A stretch of DNA of 20,888 nucleotides from contig JABYQS010000485.1 in assembly GCA_022592435.1 (NCBI GenBank), positions 1 through 20,888 of the forward strand. The letters are read 5' to 3'. This DNA is from Cerioporus squamosus (Eukaryota; Basidiomycota; Agaricomycetes; Polyporales; Polyporaceae). Numbering within the stretch: the stretch's first letter is position 1; each line of letters opens with the position of its first letter. Below, piece by piece: positions 1-8,724 of this stretch. The translations under genes were made by a program, and so were the position numbers. Under the pieces are notes generated by a model. That model was not told the origin of the DNA. It ran no database searches and saw only the letters and a list, made by a program, of their open reading frames with translations.

Positions 1-514
1 TAGAGAGGTTGGAGAGTATAGCCAAGAGTGAGCAGAACAGATTACGACTGCATGTATATCATGGCGAATACTGACAATATGTCCCGCAGGTTGGGATGTA
101 GCCTTCATCAGCCGATACGTCATTCTCCGCACCCTCGACGTTGGCTGGGACCTGCATGCACCGCAGCGGTGGTATCAGCTATACAAGATGCTGTCCTCCA
201 TGCGTTCACCCCACCTGTGCGAGGTGGTCCTCCGGTTCGACGCCACGCAGGATCCAGACTCGGTCATCGATTGGATCGATTCCTGGCGTCCCCAGTCGAC
301 AGCTACTTGTCGCGCAACGTTCCTCGGTTGCACCGCGTCTGCATCGTCATCAGGTCTGACGCGAGCACTCTACCTTCGACGAAGAGACCGGCTGAGGGAG
401 GAAGTCAAGAGTTGGATGACGAAACTGGACTCTCTTGGCAAACTGCAGATCGAGTTTGACTACGTTGGAAAGGTCAGAAGCACGCTGATGCAGACACTCT
501 GTCTTGACAGCTGA
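1..514 (+). pseudogene. 3' end of F-box/LRR-like protein gene, partial, with compensating frameshifts
   Basis: The gene runs in from the left edge. Exon 1..27 reads ERLESIAK, a GT-AG intron follows at 28..89 (donor GTGAGC, branch-like CTGAC at 71-75, acceptor CCCGCAG), and the last exon is 90..514, stopping at TGA 512-514. Exon 2 opens in the frame giving DVAFISRYVILRTLDVGWD and continues through VVLRFDATQDPDSVIDWIDS to about 290. From about 295 to 390 the protein-like sequence sits in another frame (DSYLSRNVPRLHRVCIVIRS). After about 395 it returns to the first frame (SWMTKLDSLGKLQIEFDYVG) and ends LCLDS. The alternating hydrophobic pattern resembles the C-terminal leucine-rich part of basidiomycete F-box proteins, a family judgement made from memory. 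The first frame has no stop anywhere, so the gene could still make a protein with about 33 altered residues. It may be a drifting pseudogene, a live gene with a compensated segment, or a sequence carrying two assembly indels. Confidence 0.55.
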
Positions 515-857
515 GGTTCTTCCGCTAGGAACCGACGAGTTCAGTGCCCAACTAGCGGTCCGACAGATCGCTATCTTGCCCCGGCGAATACCGGAGGTGA
601 CGCGAGAATGCCGATGTCCGGCTCGCTCTGTCAGGAGTGAGGCGTTGACGCAGAGTCTTCAAGACATCGCCGTGGCGTCTCGTCACTGGACACTGTGACC
701 CAAGTCGTCATCGCTCATCAGGCACACCTGCTGCTATCCTATCACCCGACTCAACCACTTACATCGAGGTGGACTTTGGCGTAGGTTACCTATCAATAGA
801 AGCATAGAAGCACGTCACCCGGTACGGTCGAGCGGGATGCTGCGGTAGCTCCATGCT
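515..857. other. Intergenic spacer, nothing recognised
   Basis: This lies between the stop of the left-edge gene and the TATA box of the exonuclease gene. I see no convincing exon, RNA gene or repeat. It should contain the 3' UTR of the first gene and the upstream promoter of the second. Confidence 0.5.
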
Positions 858-865
858 CTATATAG
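858..865 (+). promoter_or_regulatory. TATA box of exonuclease gene
   Basis: The sequence CTATATAG lies about 120 bp upstream of the exonuclease start codon. A start of transcription about 25-35 bp downstream (near 885-895) would give a leader of roughly 90-100 nt. The site is seen directly; its use is inferred. Confidence 0.55.
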
Positions 866-911
866 GCCGGTACACTCAGCCAAAGATTGCTCAGCGATTG
901 TCGTCTCACTC

Positions 912-923
912 ATGCACATCTAA
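912..923 (+). promoter_or_regulatory. Three-codon upstream ORF (M-H-I-stop)
   Basis: ATG CAC ATC TAA lies in the predicted leader of the exonuclease mRNA, 59 nt before its start codon. It is the first ATG downstream of the predicted transcription start. Such minimal uORFs can reduce or condition translation of the main frame. Confidence 0.4.
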
Positions 924-982
924 CCCGACCAGACCTCCTGAACTCTACCTGCACTCGGCGGCCACGCATCGACGTTTCAACC

Positions 983-2038
983 ATGGCGGCTCCCAAGTAC
1001 ACTCTGTGCGAAACCTACGACTCTGTCGCGGTGGCAGCTTCGACCCTTTCAGCCTCATCCATCCTCATCCTCGACTGCGAAGCTCGCGACATCGGATGCA
1101 CCAATGGCGTCCTCAGCATTGTCTCCGTCTCGGACGTCGATGCCAAGAACATCTTCCTCATCGACGCCCTTGCCCTTCCGGACTCTTCCAACCCCGCGTT
1201 CATGCCGCTATTCGATCTGTTACGGAGCGAAGCCGTGAAGAAGCTGATGTGGGACGGCCGAGCGGATGCTCTCGAGCTCCGCGAGACGTATGGCGTGGAG
1301 TTGCGCGGAGTGCTGGACCTGCAGCTAGCGGAGGTCGTCTCACGCTGGAGCGTGCGCGGCCAGACGGACGACTTCAGGCGGCGGCGACTCGCAACCGGCT
1401 ACTTCAGAAAGATGATCGCGGACATCTCCCGCAACCCCGACGAGTACGAGGGCATCTATCCGGTAATCGGGATCAACGCCTGTCTCAAGGAGTGTCAAAT
1501 CAGGGACAGCAAAGACGGTACGCCAGCTGTATCCAAGTGCATCCTGATAGCTCCGGAACTGACGGGAAACCGCCTCATAGCCGCCGTCGCTGCTCTTTAT
1601 AACGCTCACGGCAGCGGGATATGGCTTCAGCGCCCGCTCCCGGAGATCCTCCTTCGATACGCGGCCCACGATCTGACACTCATAGCGGCGCTGTACGCCA
1701 GCTTCTTGCGCCGAGGCTGGATCAAGGAGCACACCGTCGCTGTTCTCGAAGAGCAGTCGACTCGCTACATTCTCACGTTCCACGCACGCGAGATCAAGGA
1801 CCTCTTCGACGAAAGCCATGTGGCCATGTTTGTACCCCTCCACGTCTTCGAGGCAACCTCTTCGAACGCCCAGCGCTATGAGTGCGAGTGGTGTAAGCAG
1901 CAGCTCGCTCCCCACTGCTTCTCGACGGTACGGAGGGACCAAGGGAGGGTGCAGCAGAGGTCGACCCTTTGCAAGATATGCGCGGCGCTGGCGAAGAGAA
2001 ACTCCCAGCCGGCGAGGATCCGCTGGGTCAATATATGA
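983..2038 (+). CDS. DEDDy-type 3'-5' exonuclease domain protein with C-terminal zinc ribbon
   Basis: This is an uninterrupted 351-residue frame. The ATG at 983 is chosen because it is the first in-frame ATG and sits in a good context (ACCATGG). The exonuclease fold is read from three motifs: Asp31 and Glu33 in LILDCEARDIG (motif I), Asp95 in KKLMWDGRADALEL (motif II), and Tyr226/Asp230 in LLRYAAHDLTLI (motif III, Y-x3-D). This matches the RNase D/Egalitarian/WRN-type family, which removes nucleotides from RNA or DNA 3' ends with two metal ions. Near the C-terminus C301-x2-C304 and C330-x2-C333 form a likely C4 zinc ribbon, an unusual appendage that could bind nucleic acid. No signal peptide or membrane segment is visible, so nuclear or cytosolic action is expected; the substrate is unknown. 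The gene is convergent with the LPMO gene, with 131 bp between the stops. Intronless structure is unusual here. The family call is firm; the biological role is not. Confidence 0.85.
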   Translation: MAAPKYTLCETYDSVAVAASTLSASSILILDCEARDIGCTNGVLSIVSVSDVDAKNIFLIDALALPDSSNPAFMPLFDLLRSEAVKKLMWDGRADALELRETYGVELRGVLDLQLAEVVSRWSVRGQTDDFRRRRLATGYFRKMIADISRNPDEYEGIYPVIGINACLKECQIRDSKDGTPAVSKCILIAPELTGNRLIAAVAALYNAHGSGIWLQRPLPEILLRYAAHDLTLIAALYASFLRRGWIKEHTVAVLEEQSTRYILTFHAREIKDLFDESHVAMFVPLHVFEATSSNAQRYECEWCKQQLAPHCFSTVRRDQGRVQQRSTLCKICAALAKRNSQPARIRWVNI

Positions 2039-2169
2039 TACCTGACGTCGTGCTAAGTCATCCCACTTCTCGCAACAACTTGTAACTCGTAACTCGGTAG
2101 TCAGAACGGGCATGAAGTATATTGTGCCAAGATGTAGTTGTACTCGAGAGCCTCTGCATCGTATCTTTT

Positions 2170-3214
2170 TCACCCGCTCCACACAGCCTGTGATCATTGT
2201 ATGAGCAACGTGCATGACGACAGGGGCAGAAATATGGTGCTTACCGGGCCGGGCTGAGTGTAGTTTGCAGGAATCGGGTACTGCAGCCAACGAGCCGATG
2301 TCAGTGCTAACACAGAGAAATGCAAACGCAACCGACTCACGTTGATGTTGATCAGGATGCCGGGCTCCTACATACGGCTTGGTGAGGACAAGTCGACGAA
2401 GACGCATGCATCAAGAGCACTCACGTTGCCAGTGTACACACCAGGGATGGCAACCAAGGGGCCAGGCGTGCCGCTTCCGCCCCCGGTGACGTTGATCTGT
2501 CCGCAAGAAATCTACAAGCGATATACCTCAGCGTCATGCACCCGAATGATGATGCGCATCCAAGACGCACGTAGAACTGCGCGCCGCCGTAGGTCTGGGC
2601 GACGTGCAGGGCGATCTGCTCGATACGGACGAGGTACTGGCCGCTCGGCAGGTTCTTCGGGACAGTGAACGTATATCCGGGCTGGTTCTGCGCGGGCCAC
2701 GATATGCTCTTCCCGCCGTCCGTGACCGCAGAGACCTGGTACACCTTGAACCAAACGTTCCCGGAGCCATCCCAGCTCGAGACGTCGCCGGGGGCCTTCG
2801 CCATGTAGACGTTGACGACGCCGGGGTGGTACACGGCTTGGTCGGCCCAGATGCCGAGCTGGGAACCGGCTGCGACGGTCGCGGTCGTCGCGGTCGCACC
2901 CGTCTCCGAATTGTAGCAGCGGAAGTCGGCGCTCTTTACATCGGTGACCTGCACAGAACAACGACGACGTGAGTATGAGTGGAGCGTGGGCCCATAGTTC
3001 ATGCATACGTACCGGAGCTTGGGAGTTGTAGTTGTTGGTGCGGCGGACGTTGACCCAGTCACCGGACTTGACACCACCAACGACGAGGTTGGGGAAGGTG
3101 TCTACAAGCGCGTCAGCGGGCAAGATCGGATGAGATGTATGGTTACAAGTGCAACGTACAGTGAGCGAGCGCCTGGGAGGCGAGGGCAAGGAGGGCGACG
3201 ACCGGTGCAAGCAT
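2170..3214 (-). CDS. AA9 lytic polysaccharide monooxygenase (secreted, no CBM)
   Basis: Seven exons on the minus strand, in transcript order 3214-3160, 3101-3013, 2948-2571, 2511-2425, 2367-2341, 2280-2245 and 2187-2170, give 229 residues; all six introns are GT-AG, 57-64 bp. Residues 1-17 ([17 protein letters not shown]) are a signal peptide. Cleavage exposes His18, the N-terminal histidine of the copper brace. His89 ([17 protein letters not shown]) is the second brace ligand and Tyr174 (GGAQFY) the axial tyrosine. His163 and Gln172 match the second-sphere pair, and Cys59-Cys177 the usual disulfide. N-glycosylation sequons occur in INVTG and ANYTQ. AA9 enzymes cleave cellulose or related beta-glucans oxidatively, using a reductant with H2O2 or O2. 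The protein is a bare catalytic module, ending at AVWSG without a linker or CBM1. Codons are strongly C-ending, which suggests high expression. All key residues are present, so it should be active; regioselectivity cannot be told by eye. Confidence 0.95.
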
Positions 3215-3264
3215 GTTTCTGTGGAGAGGCGAGACCTGAGGGATGCTTCGGCTCAGGATGAGTT

Positions 3265-3270
3265 CTTATA
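3265..3270 (-). promoter_or_regulatory. TATA box of AA9 LPMO gene
   Basis: Read on the minus strand this is TATAAG, about 50 bp upstream of the LPMO ATG at 3214. It implies a very short leader of roughly 20-25 nt, common in highly expressed secreted-enzyme genes of these fungi. Confidence 0.5.
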
Positions 3271-3862
3271 GCTCCGCAACTGTCACCGATGGTTACTCCG
3301 TCCGGAGATCAGTGCCAAGAGACCGCACCTTGACCATGTTGCGTCATGAGTTCATGATGGCACGTAGGAAGACGACTCAGTATGCGGAAGAGTCGCCGTG
3401 CCGACTTCTACATAGTATGAGCCAATTACGCGTGAACGGAAACCGCGACTGCGGCAGATGCACGGGGGAAACGTCTCGGCCACGCACTACATGATATGGG
3501 CATTGAGTCGTTGACGAAGGAGCCATGAGTCCAATGGTTCAGCACGAAGCCGCTACCTTGTATTATGAGGACCGAGAAACCTCCACCTAACCGAGAGGGC
3601 TCCGGCGTGTTCTTTGTGCATCTCTCTCATCGACCTCGGTTTGTCAGCATGTGCTCCTGAGCCTACGGCAAAGGACTGAACCGCAGGGAACCAGGGGTCA
3701 CCCGCAGTCCTGAGAGGAGCTCCCCAGCCCGAAGTCGCTCAGCCTCGAGAAGGCGAGCTTAATCCGAGGAAGAGGCTTGGCAAGGAAGCGCACCTGAGTG
3801 AATAGGATGGCAGGCCCGCTAGGCTCACTCTGTGAATCGTGGCCTATCACGAGCGTGTCAGA
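3271..3862. other. Upstream region of LPMO gene, no gene seen
   Basis: No coding segment was recognised on either strand. It should hold the upstream regulatory region of the LPMO gene. A CTCCGC at 3272-3277 and a CTCCAC near 3581 fit the loose carbon-repressor consensus (SYGGRG on the opposite strand). This consensus is too short to claim as functional. Confidence 0.4.
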
Positions 3863-4204
3863 TTATCCGGGAAATAGCCAGACTTGTCGCGCCTGAGGGT
3901 CGTCGACCGCGTTCCATCGTAACGGAGAGACGTCGCGAAGCGCATACCCGACGGCCATCGCAACAGCTCTGAGAGGGTCAAGAGTATTCCTGGAGAGAAG
4001 GGCGACGACAGTCTTTTAGGCGCAAGGAAGTTGGAGCGAATCCTGGAGAAACGCGGGGTAGCGCGGGCGGACGGGAAGATCTCCTGCTGAACATCGGGGC
4101 ATCTCTGTTGCAAACAGCTGCAGCACAGTGAAGAGCTTACGGATGGCGTCATATGAGTGTCCGGCAGAAGCAGCGATGTCTTTGCAGGACTCACAGGTGT
4201 CTCT
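3863..4204 (-). pseudogene. Decayed fragment resembling fungal STAND/MLKL-like N-terminal helical domain
   Basis: Three protein-like segments follow each other on the minus strand in different frames. Segment 1 (4204-4139) reads RDTCESCKDIAASAGHSYDA. Segment 2 (from about 4100) reads CPDVQQEIFPSARATPRFSR and then IRSNFLAPKR. Segment 3 (about 4025 to the stop at 3863-3865) reads TVVALLSRNTLDPLRAVAMA and then VGYALRDV. Together they resemble the helical N-terminal domain that precedes NACHT/NB-ARC or effector regions in many agaricomycete STAND proteins, where an NKE-x-CK-x-IA-like motif is followed by amphipathic helices. A GT-AG pair (GTAAGC at 4140, acceptor CAG ending 4084) could be a 57-bp intron after segment 1, but it does not restore one frame. 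No ATPase or repeat region was found downstream, so this looks like a broken remnant. The family match is from memory and could be wrong. Confidence 0.35.
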
Positions 4205-4724
4205 TCCGGCGTGGTACGCCGATATGGGCCTTGGCCGAGAGTCGTCCGCTCGGCAAAGACAGGGAGGCGAGTGCCGCGAGTCGAGTATCATATATCAAGT
4301 TCAGAGACTGTCGATTGACGCATCATACATGTTGTGGGACGTAGTCGACATCGAAGTTCTGTACGATGTCGGTAGGGAAAGTTCTTCAGGGCACGGAAGT
4401 TCGAACAGTCCCTGCCAGTGCATGAGTCTTGGGTCGGAGAAGTCTGATGCTCGAGCACAACAGTTGCTGTGCATGAGGCTTCAAGAAGAGAACTCAAGTA
4501 GCGTCGATATCGACCTCGAACCGTGACTCGGAAACGTTCAAGACAAGGAACGAAGCGCTTCAGATGACGAATAAGTAAACGGCCCGCGCGCTCCGGAGGA
4601 CGGGAGACCCAACTCTGGATCCGGAGTTCGTCCCGACGCACACCCATCCACAAAGTCCGCCTCGACGACCTCACCGACGTTCATCCACAGCGGAAAGGCA
4701 TCGTGCCCGTTCAATCAGACTAGA
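4205..4724. other. Unassigned sequence next to the STAND-like relic
   Basis: Both strands contain open frames longer than 120 codons here, but their composition looks like chance and I recognise no domain. On the minus strand a short segment ending about 4330 reads FPTDIVQNFDVDYVPQHV before a stop. It could be another scrap of a decayed gene, but this is not strong enough to call. Confidence 0.3.
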
Positions 4725-5832
4725 CTACAGTCACAAAGTACCGAAAAAAATGACCCAGACGCCTCCCAAGTCCCATACACGCAGCACGCTCTCGACCACA
4801 CCAGAAGGAATCGCACCCCCACCTCCAAACCACCAACAAAGAAAGAAGAAGGTACAGCGCACTCACCTCCATCGGGCGCACGTCAGTTTCCCCGCCGCGC
4901 CATCACACAGGACAGCGCATCTTGAAGCGAGTACTCACCCCGGGGGCCACGAGAAGGCCTGCGCCACACGCCCCGGGAACCCTCCCTCTCCCCCTCTCTC
5001 CCTCTCTCCCTCACACCCACCCAGCGCTCCTCCCCTCGACCAGACGCGTCTTGCAGGTCCCGCTCACGCCCGTTTGGGGCTTCCGGGGACGGCGCTCTGG
5101 TTCTCTGTTCGCCCTGTTGCGTGAGTCTTCGCCCGCGTCTTGAATCGCACCACACCCTGCTACGCCTGCAGGGGGATGAGAAGCGTGGCACCCAGGTTCC
5201 TGTGTCGGTGGTTGCTGGTTGATGTCGATGTCGAGTACTAGTGTCGAATGTCGCATGTCGGCCGTCGGTGGCGGTGGCGATGGTTCGTCGTTGGTAGTGT
5301 GGCGTGGTGTCGAAGTCGCCAGCTAGCCGTCGCCAGTAGTCTATGTCGCGGTCGAGTGTCGAGTGTCGAGTTTCGGTGGCGGGTGTCGATCGTCGGCGGT
5401 CAGTAGTCAATAGTCGGTCGCCAGTAGTCGGTAGTCGGTAGTCGGTGTCGGCGGTGGCGGTGGCGGTGGTTGTTAGTCGTTAGTGTGGCGCGATGCCGAA
5501 GTCGCCAGCCAAGTGGTATTTTCCTCCACCAAAACTTGAAAGAACGATCCATATGCCACTGCAACCTGTTGCAGGGCAGCACCACCACCAGAACCAGCCA
5601 GAGACGAGTCGTGGCCTCGCACATTCCATGCGCAACAAGCATTCGTTCCGTAACATACCTGCACTCCAAATTCTGCGATAGGGAAAGGTGAGCCAGGCAA
5701 ACGACGACGAGCGAAGGAGGGAGGAAGCAGAGGAAGCGACGGTGGCGCACTCACCTGGAGGTGCAGTCCCGCTTGCGCCAGTGGGTGGTCTGGAGGAAAG
5801 GACGCGTCGACGGGCCCGAGGGCCATATATAC
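4725..5832 (-). other. Candidate spliced transcript, coding potential unclear
   Basis: The minus strand carries a TATA-like GTATATATGG at 5832-5823. Several strong splice-site matches follow in one orientation: donor CAG|GTGAGT at 5754 with acceptor CGCAG ending 5673 (82 bp); donor GTATGT at 5658 after a possible 14-nt exon; donor GTGAGT at 4938; and donor GTGAGT at 4866 with acceptor TGTAG ending 4725 (142 bp). An ATG at 5826 lies inside the TATA box and is unlikely to be used. Between the sites the sequence is low-complexity and codes for nothing I recognise. It could be a non-coding RNA, a fast-evolving small gene or chance. Transcription has not been shown. Confidence 0.2.
5220..5490. repeat. 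Degenerate GTCG/GTAGTCGG simple-sequence tract
   Basis: Imperfect short repeats built on GTCG, GTGTCGA, GTAGTCG and GGTGGC fill this tract, including runs of GAGTGTC near 5345-5375 and GTAGTCG near 5415-5445. It has the look of a microsatellite that expanded and then drifted, and it lies inside the candidate minus-strand transcript. Confidence 0.7.
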
Positions 5833-6048
5833 GCGCGTGCAGCCCCGCCACGAGGACGCTTAGACCGATCAGATAACAACCGGCCAATGCGCACACGGGG
5901 ACAAAGCAACAAGGTCCGCTTTGTGCCGCGGGGTGGCACTCGCACTGGTGGTCGCACCTCCAAGCCAACCTGCCGGCCATCGGGACTGTCGACACACGAT
6001 CTCCGCTCCTGCGCACACAGATTCAGTTAAGACGGAGGCGGAACACTT

Positions 6049-6068
6049 GGGAGGGAGGGAGGGAGGGG
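6049..6068 (+). other. G-quadruplex motif
   Basis: Five runs of at least three Gs are separated by single A residues. This is the textbook pattern for a very stable parallel G-quadruplex on the + strand. Confidence 0.7.
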
Positions 6069-6727
6069 AGGAGATGGGCGCGCTGAGGGCGACGCGAATG
6101 CCGCCGGGACCCCAGCTATGTCTTGCATTTGTCCGTGTTTGGCGCTGTGGGCGTTGCGTTCTCACCCGCCGGCATCTCCGGAGAGCCTGAGCCGCTTGGC
6201 AGCACGTCGTCGTTCGTGCAGTGGAGGCAAATCTTACAGAATATCTCACCCGACAAAAGGAACCGAGAGGTATTGTGCCACTCTGCGCGGTTGAGAGCTC
6301 TGGAAGGGTCACATGACCGCGTCGAATTCGTACGCGTCTGCTCGTGAGGGCGGCGAACGTGAAGTCAGTCAGAGTCAGTAGCCTACTTAGGGGACCGCAC
6401 CACCACCGCGACGACGTCCGAGCCAGTGCTCCATGAAGGGCAAGCTCACAGCCGATGTTGGAGATGGTACACTGTAAACCGCGAGCGAGCAGCATGATGG
6501 TCAGCAGGGAGCACTTAACTGCATAAAGTCCGAGCATACAACGAGCCGAGCTGACACACTGTGCAGGGACAAGCGTCAACAGCCCGCCACGACAAGTTCA
6601 TTACAAGTGTATGCCGTACATATGCCCGGTACACGAGCTAGCAAATGGCGAAGTTGTGAGTCGCGCACGGGAACGGGCTAGATGAACGAACGTTCCCAGC
6701 CTCTGGAGCCAGCGAGGCCCCGTCCGC

Positions 6728-6762
6728 GTCGTCTTCCTTTCCAAGACGGAAAGGAAGACGAC
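6728..6762. repeat. Perfect 15-bp inverted repeat (hairpin)
   Basis: The left arm 6728-6742 (GTCGTCTTCCTTTCC) and right arm 6748-6762 are exact reverse complements, separated by the 5-nt loop AAGAC. It does not sit at the end of a recognised gene. Confidence 0.85.
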
Positions 6763-6988
6763 CCAACGGCGCAGCGCAGCGCTTCTTCCCACATCCTGCT
6801 TCTCAAGCTCCTCCGCTCACGACCGAAGAGCACAGGGCGTAAGTATCGGGCGCTCGAACCGCAGAAGACGGAGACTACCGTGTAGATCAACACGTCGACC
6901 AAAGTGGCCCACGGACCCGACTGCAGAGACCCGGGGAATGAACTAGAACACACCAAGCGCACGCACCCCGCACGAAGAGACTCCTCCA

Positions 6989-7009
6989 GCCCCAGGCCCC
7001 AGGCCCCAG
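6989..7009. repeat. Tandem heptamer GCCCCAG x3
   Basis: Three exact copies of a 7-bp unit, ten bases before a second, unrelated heptamer array. Confidence 0.8.
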
Positions 7010-7018
7010 GCTACAGCA

Positions 7019-7053
7019 ACGAGCGACGAGCGACGAGCGACGAGCGACGAGCG
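7019..7053. repeat. Tandem heptamer ACGAGCG x5
   Basis: Five exact copies of a 7-bp unit in non-coding sequence. The absence of sequence drift suggests a recent or still unstable array. Confidence 0.85.
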
Positions 7054-8724
7054 ACCGCACAGCAGCAGCAACGCACCAGCGGGCCAAAAACGGACTGAAG
7101 CCACCGAACGTCGACAAACGAGACTCGACGCACTGCCAGCCTGATCCGAACGCAGAGACTGTCACTCAGGAGGAGGAGCCAGAACAGCACGATCAAGCGA
7201 GTCCAGTCGACGTCGGGTTGACAGCAGCGAGCGGCGGAGGCGGTGGCACACCCCGAGTCCTGAAGCACGCAGATCCGGCACAGCGCGTACGATAACACTG
7301 GTGCACTCGAGCGGCACTGACGTGCGCACGCAAGCCTAGATACTGAGAGCCGGCGGCCCGATATCATGGCGTCGTGGCAAATGGCGAACTGCGACGATGC
7401 AGATCTCGGGATCCGGAGGGGACGCATCGTGCCGCGGCGCGGGTCATGTGTCCGCCTCGCGCTGGCCTCCCGGGAGGCTGCGTTGTCGTAGACGAGTGCA
7501 GTGTGGCCCCGGGGCGCGGGTTCCGTCCATACGGCGGAGACGGGGGTGCTCAGGGCTCAGTGATGGAAATCGCGATAACTATCAGCGCTCCGACGGGTGC
7601 GTCTCATGCGCTCTTTGGACGACGGCGTTGCCATTGTAAGGGCACTGATATGCGAGCTGTCTGTGATAGCCTGGGAGAGCACGTCGGCGGTCGAGTGGGT
7701 GCCCGATAGGCTACACAGAAGCCGGACGCACCGACGGGAGAGCGGAGCGGGAGCCTGAGGGGACTTAGGGTTTGCGGGAAGACCCGGTGTGCTGGTTCGC
7801 GGACGGTCATCCGGCGGTATCTAGGATCGGGTGCTGTGCGAACGAGAGTGCAGATCGCACGGAGGGAGCTGTGTGCGTACGGATTGGCGGGGGCGATCCC
7901 GGGAGGCTCGCCGCACGGGGGTGAAAGCTATGTTTGTCTGGGGTTGCCTATCGCGCTCGGAGGGTTGCTGCAGATCCGGGGCTAGATGAAGCGGCCGTCT
8001 GGCACTGACAGTCGCTGCGGCGGGCGGAGAGATTACGTGGGGAAGCGAGGAGGGACGCAGGACTGAATGGGTGCGTTAGCGGTGGAGAGAGCGCGTCCGA
8101 GTGGTGTATCGGCACCTCGGGGGTACTTGTTCGCACTGTTCCGCTGTGAGAGACGACGGCGGGGCGTGAGCAAGTCGGAGCGCGTGAGATGGCCCGGAGC
8201 GGAGGATTTATGGTGGACGGAGCAGCTGTGGCTGTGGAAGGTCGGAAGCGGTCGAAGCGTGGGCATGGGACGTGGTGAGAAGGTCCGGCGAGGCCATGCT
8301 GGAGAAGAGAGTACGTCAGGGAGAGGCATGTAGGGTGGGCGGACGTACGCTGGACAGAGTGCAGGGTGCGTACGCAGGGGCTGCAGAGGACGTGGTGCGG
8401 CTCGAGGCTTCGGATAGTGGCGAGATGGACGTTGGCGGGAGAAGCGAGGCGAGGAGTGTCGTAACGAAGGACGAGTGGACGGCTCGCGGGAGGCGTCCGA
8501 GAGCAACGTGCGTGGGCAGGGCTGGGCAGAGGTTATGCGCGCTGGCCGTGGATGGCTCGGACAGCTCCCGCGAAGGTGCACCGGGAAGCGCCGAGCAAGT
8601 CGCCGATCAAAAGGAGTGGCCGTGCCCGAATAGGCAGCGACCGCCCCTCCGACGCCGCACTCGCACTCGCCTCCTCCGTCCACAGCTTAAGATCGCGGCC
8701 CAGCATGCTCTGTCTCCCCACGCC

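Larger units (their letters stand above)
5833..8724. other. Gene-poor region upstream of the F-box gene
   Basis: No reliable gene was found on either strand in about 2.9 kb. Long open frames exist (for example 6579-5869 and 8683-8033 on the minus strand), but their composition is Arg/Ser/Pro-rich, they lack recognisable domains, and they are expected by chance in GC-rich DNA. The region contains a G-quadruplex motif (6049-6068), a perfect hairpin (6728-6762) and two heptamer arrays (6989-7009 and 7019-7053). The last few hundred bases should include the F-box gene promoter and leader, although no TATA box is obvious. Confidence 0.45.

Noticed and set aside
983..3214. The exonuclease and LPMO as a functional pair
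   Set aside because: They are merely convergent neighbours. One is intracellular and the other secreted, with separate promoters and no shared pathway.
5869..6579. A 236-codon minus-strand open frame
   Set aside because: No domain, no plausible signal or helix pattern, and irregular codon use. Long chance frames are expected at this GC content.
8033..8683. A 216-codon Pro/Arg/Ser-rich minus-strand frame upstream of the F-box gene
   Set aside because: It has a low-complexity composition and no recognisable domain. A divergent transcript is possible but not supported.
8272..8724. Extending the F-box protein upstream to an ATG at 8272
   Set aside because: The frame is open, but the added 151 residues are Arg/Gly-rich and unlike the conserved protein. 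F-box proteins of this type usually begin directly with the F-box.
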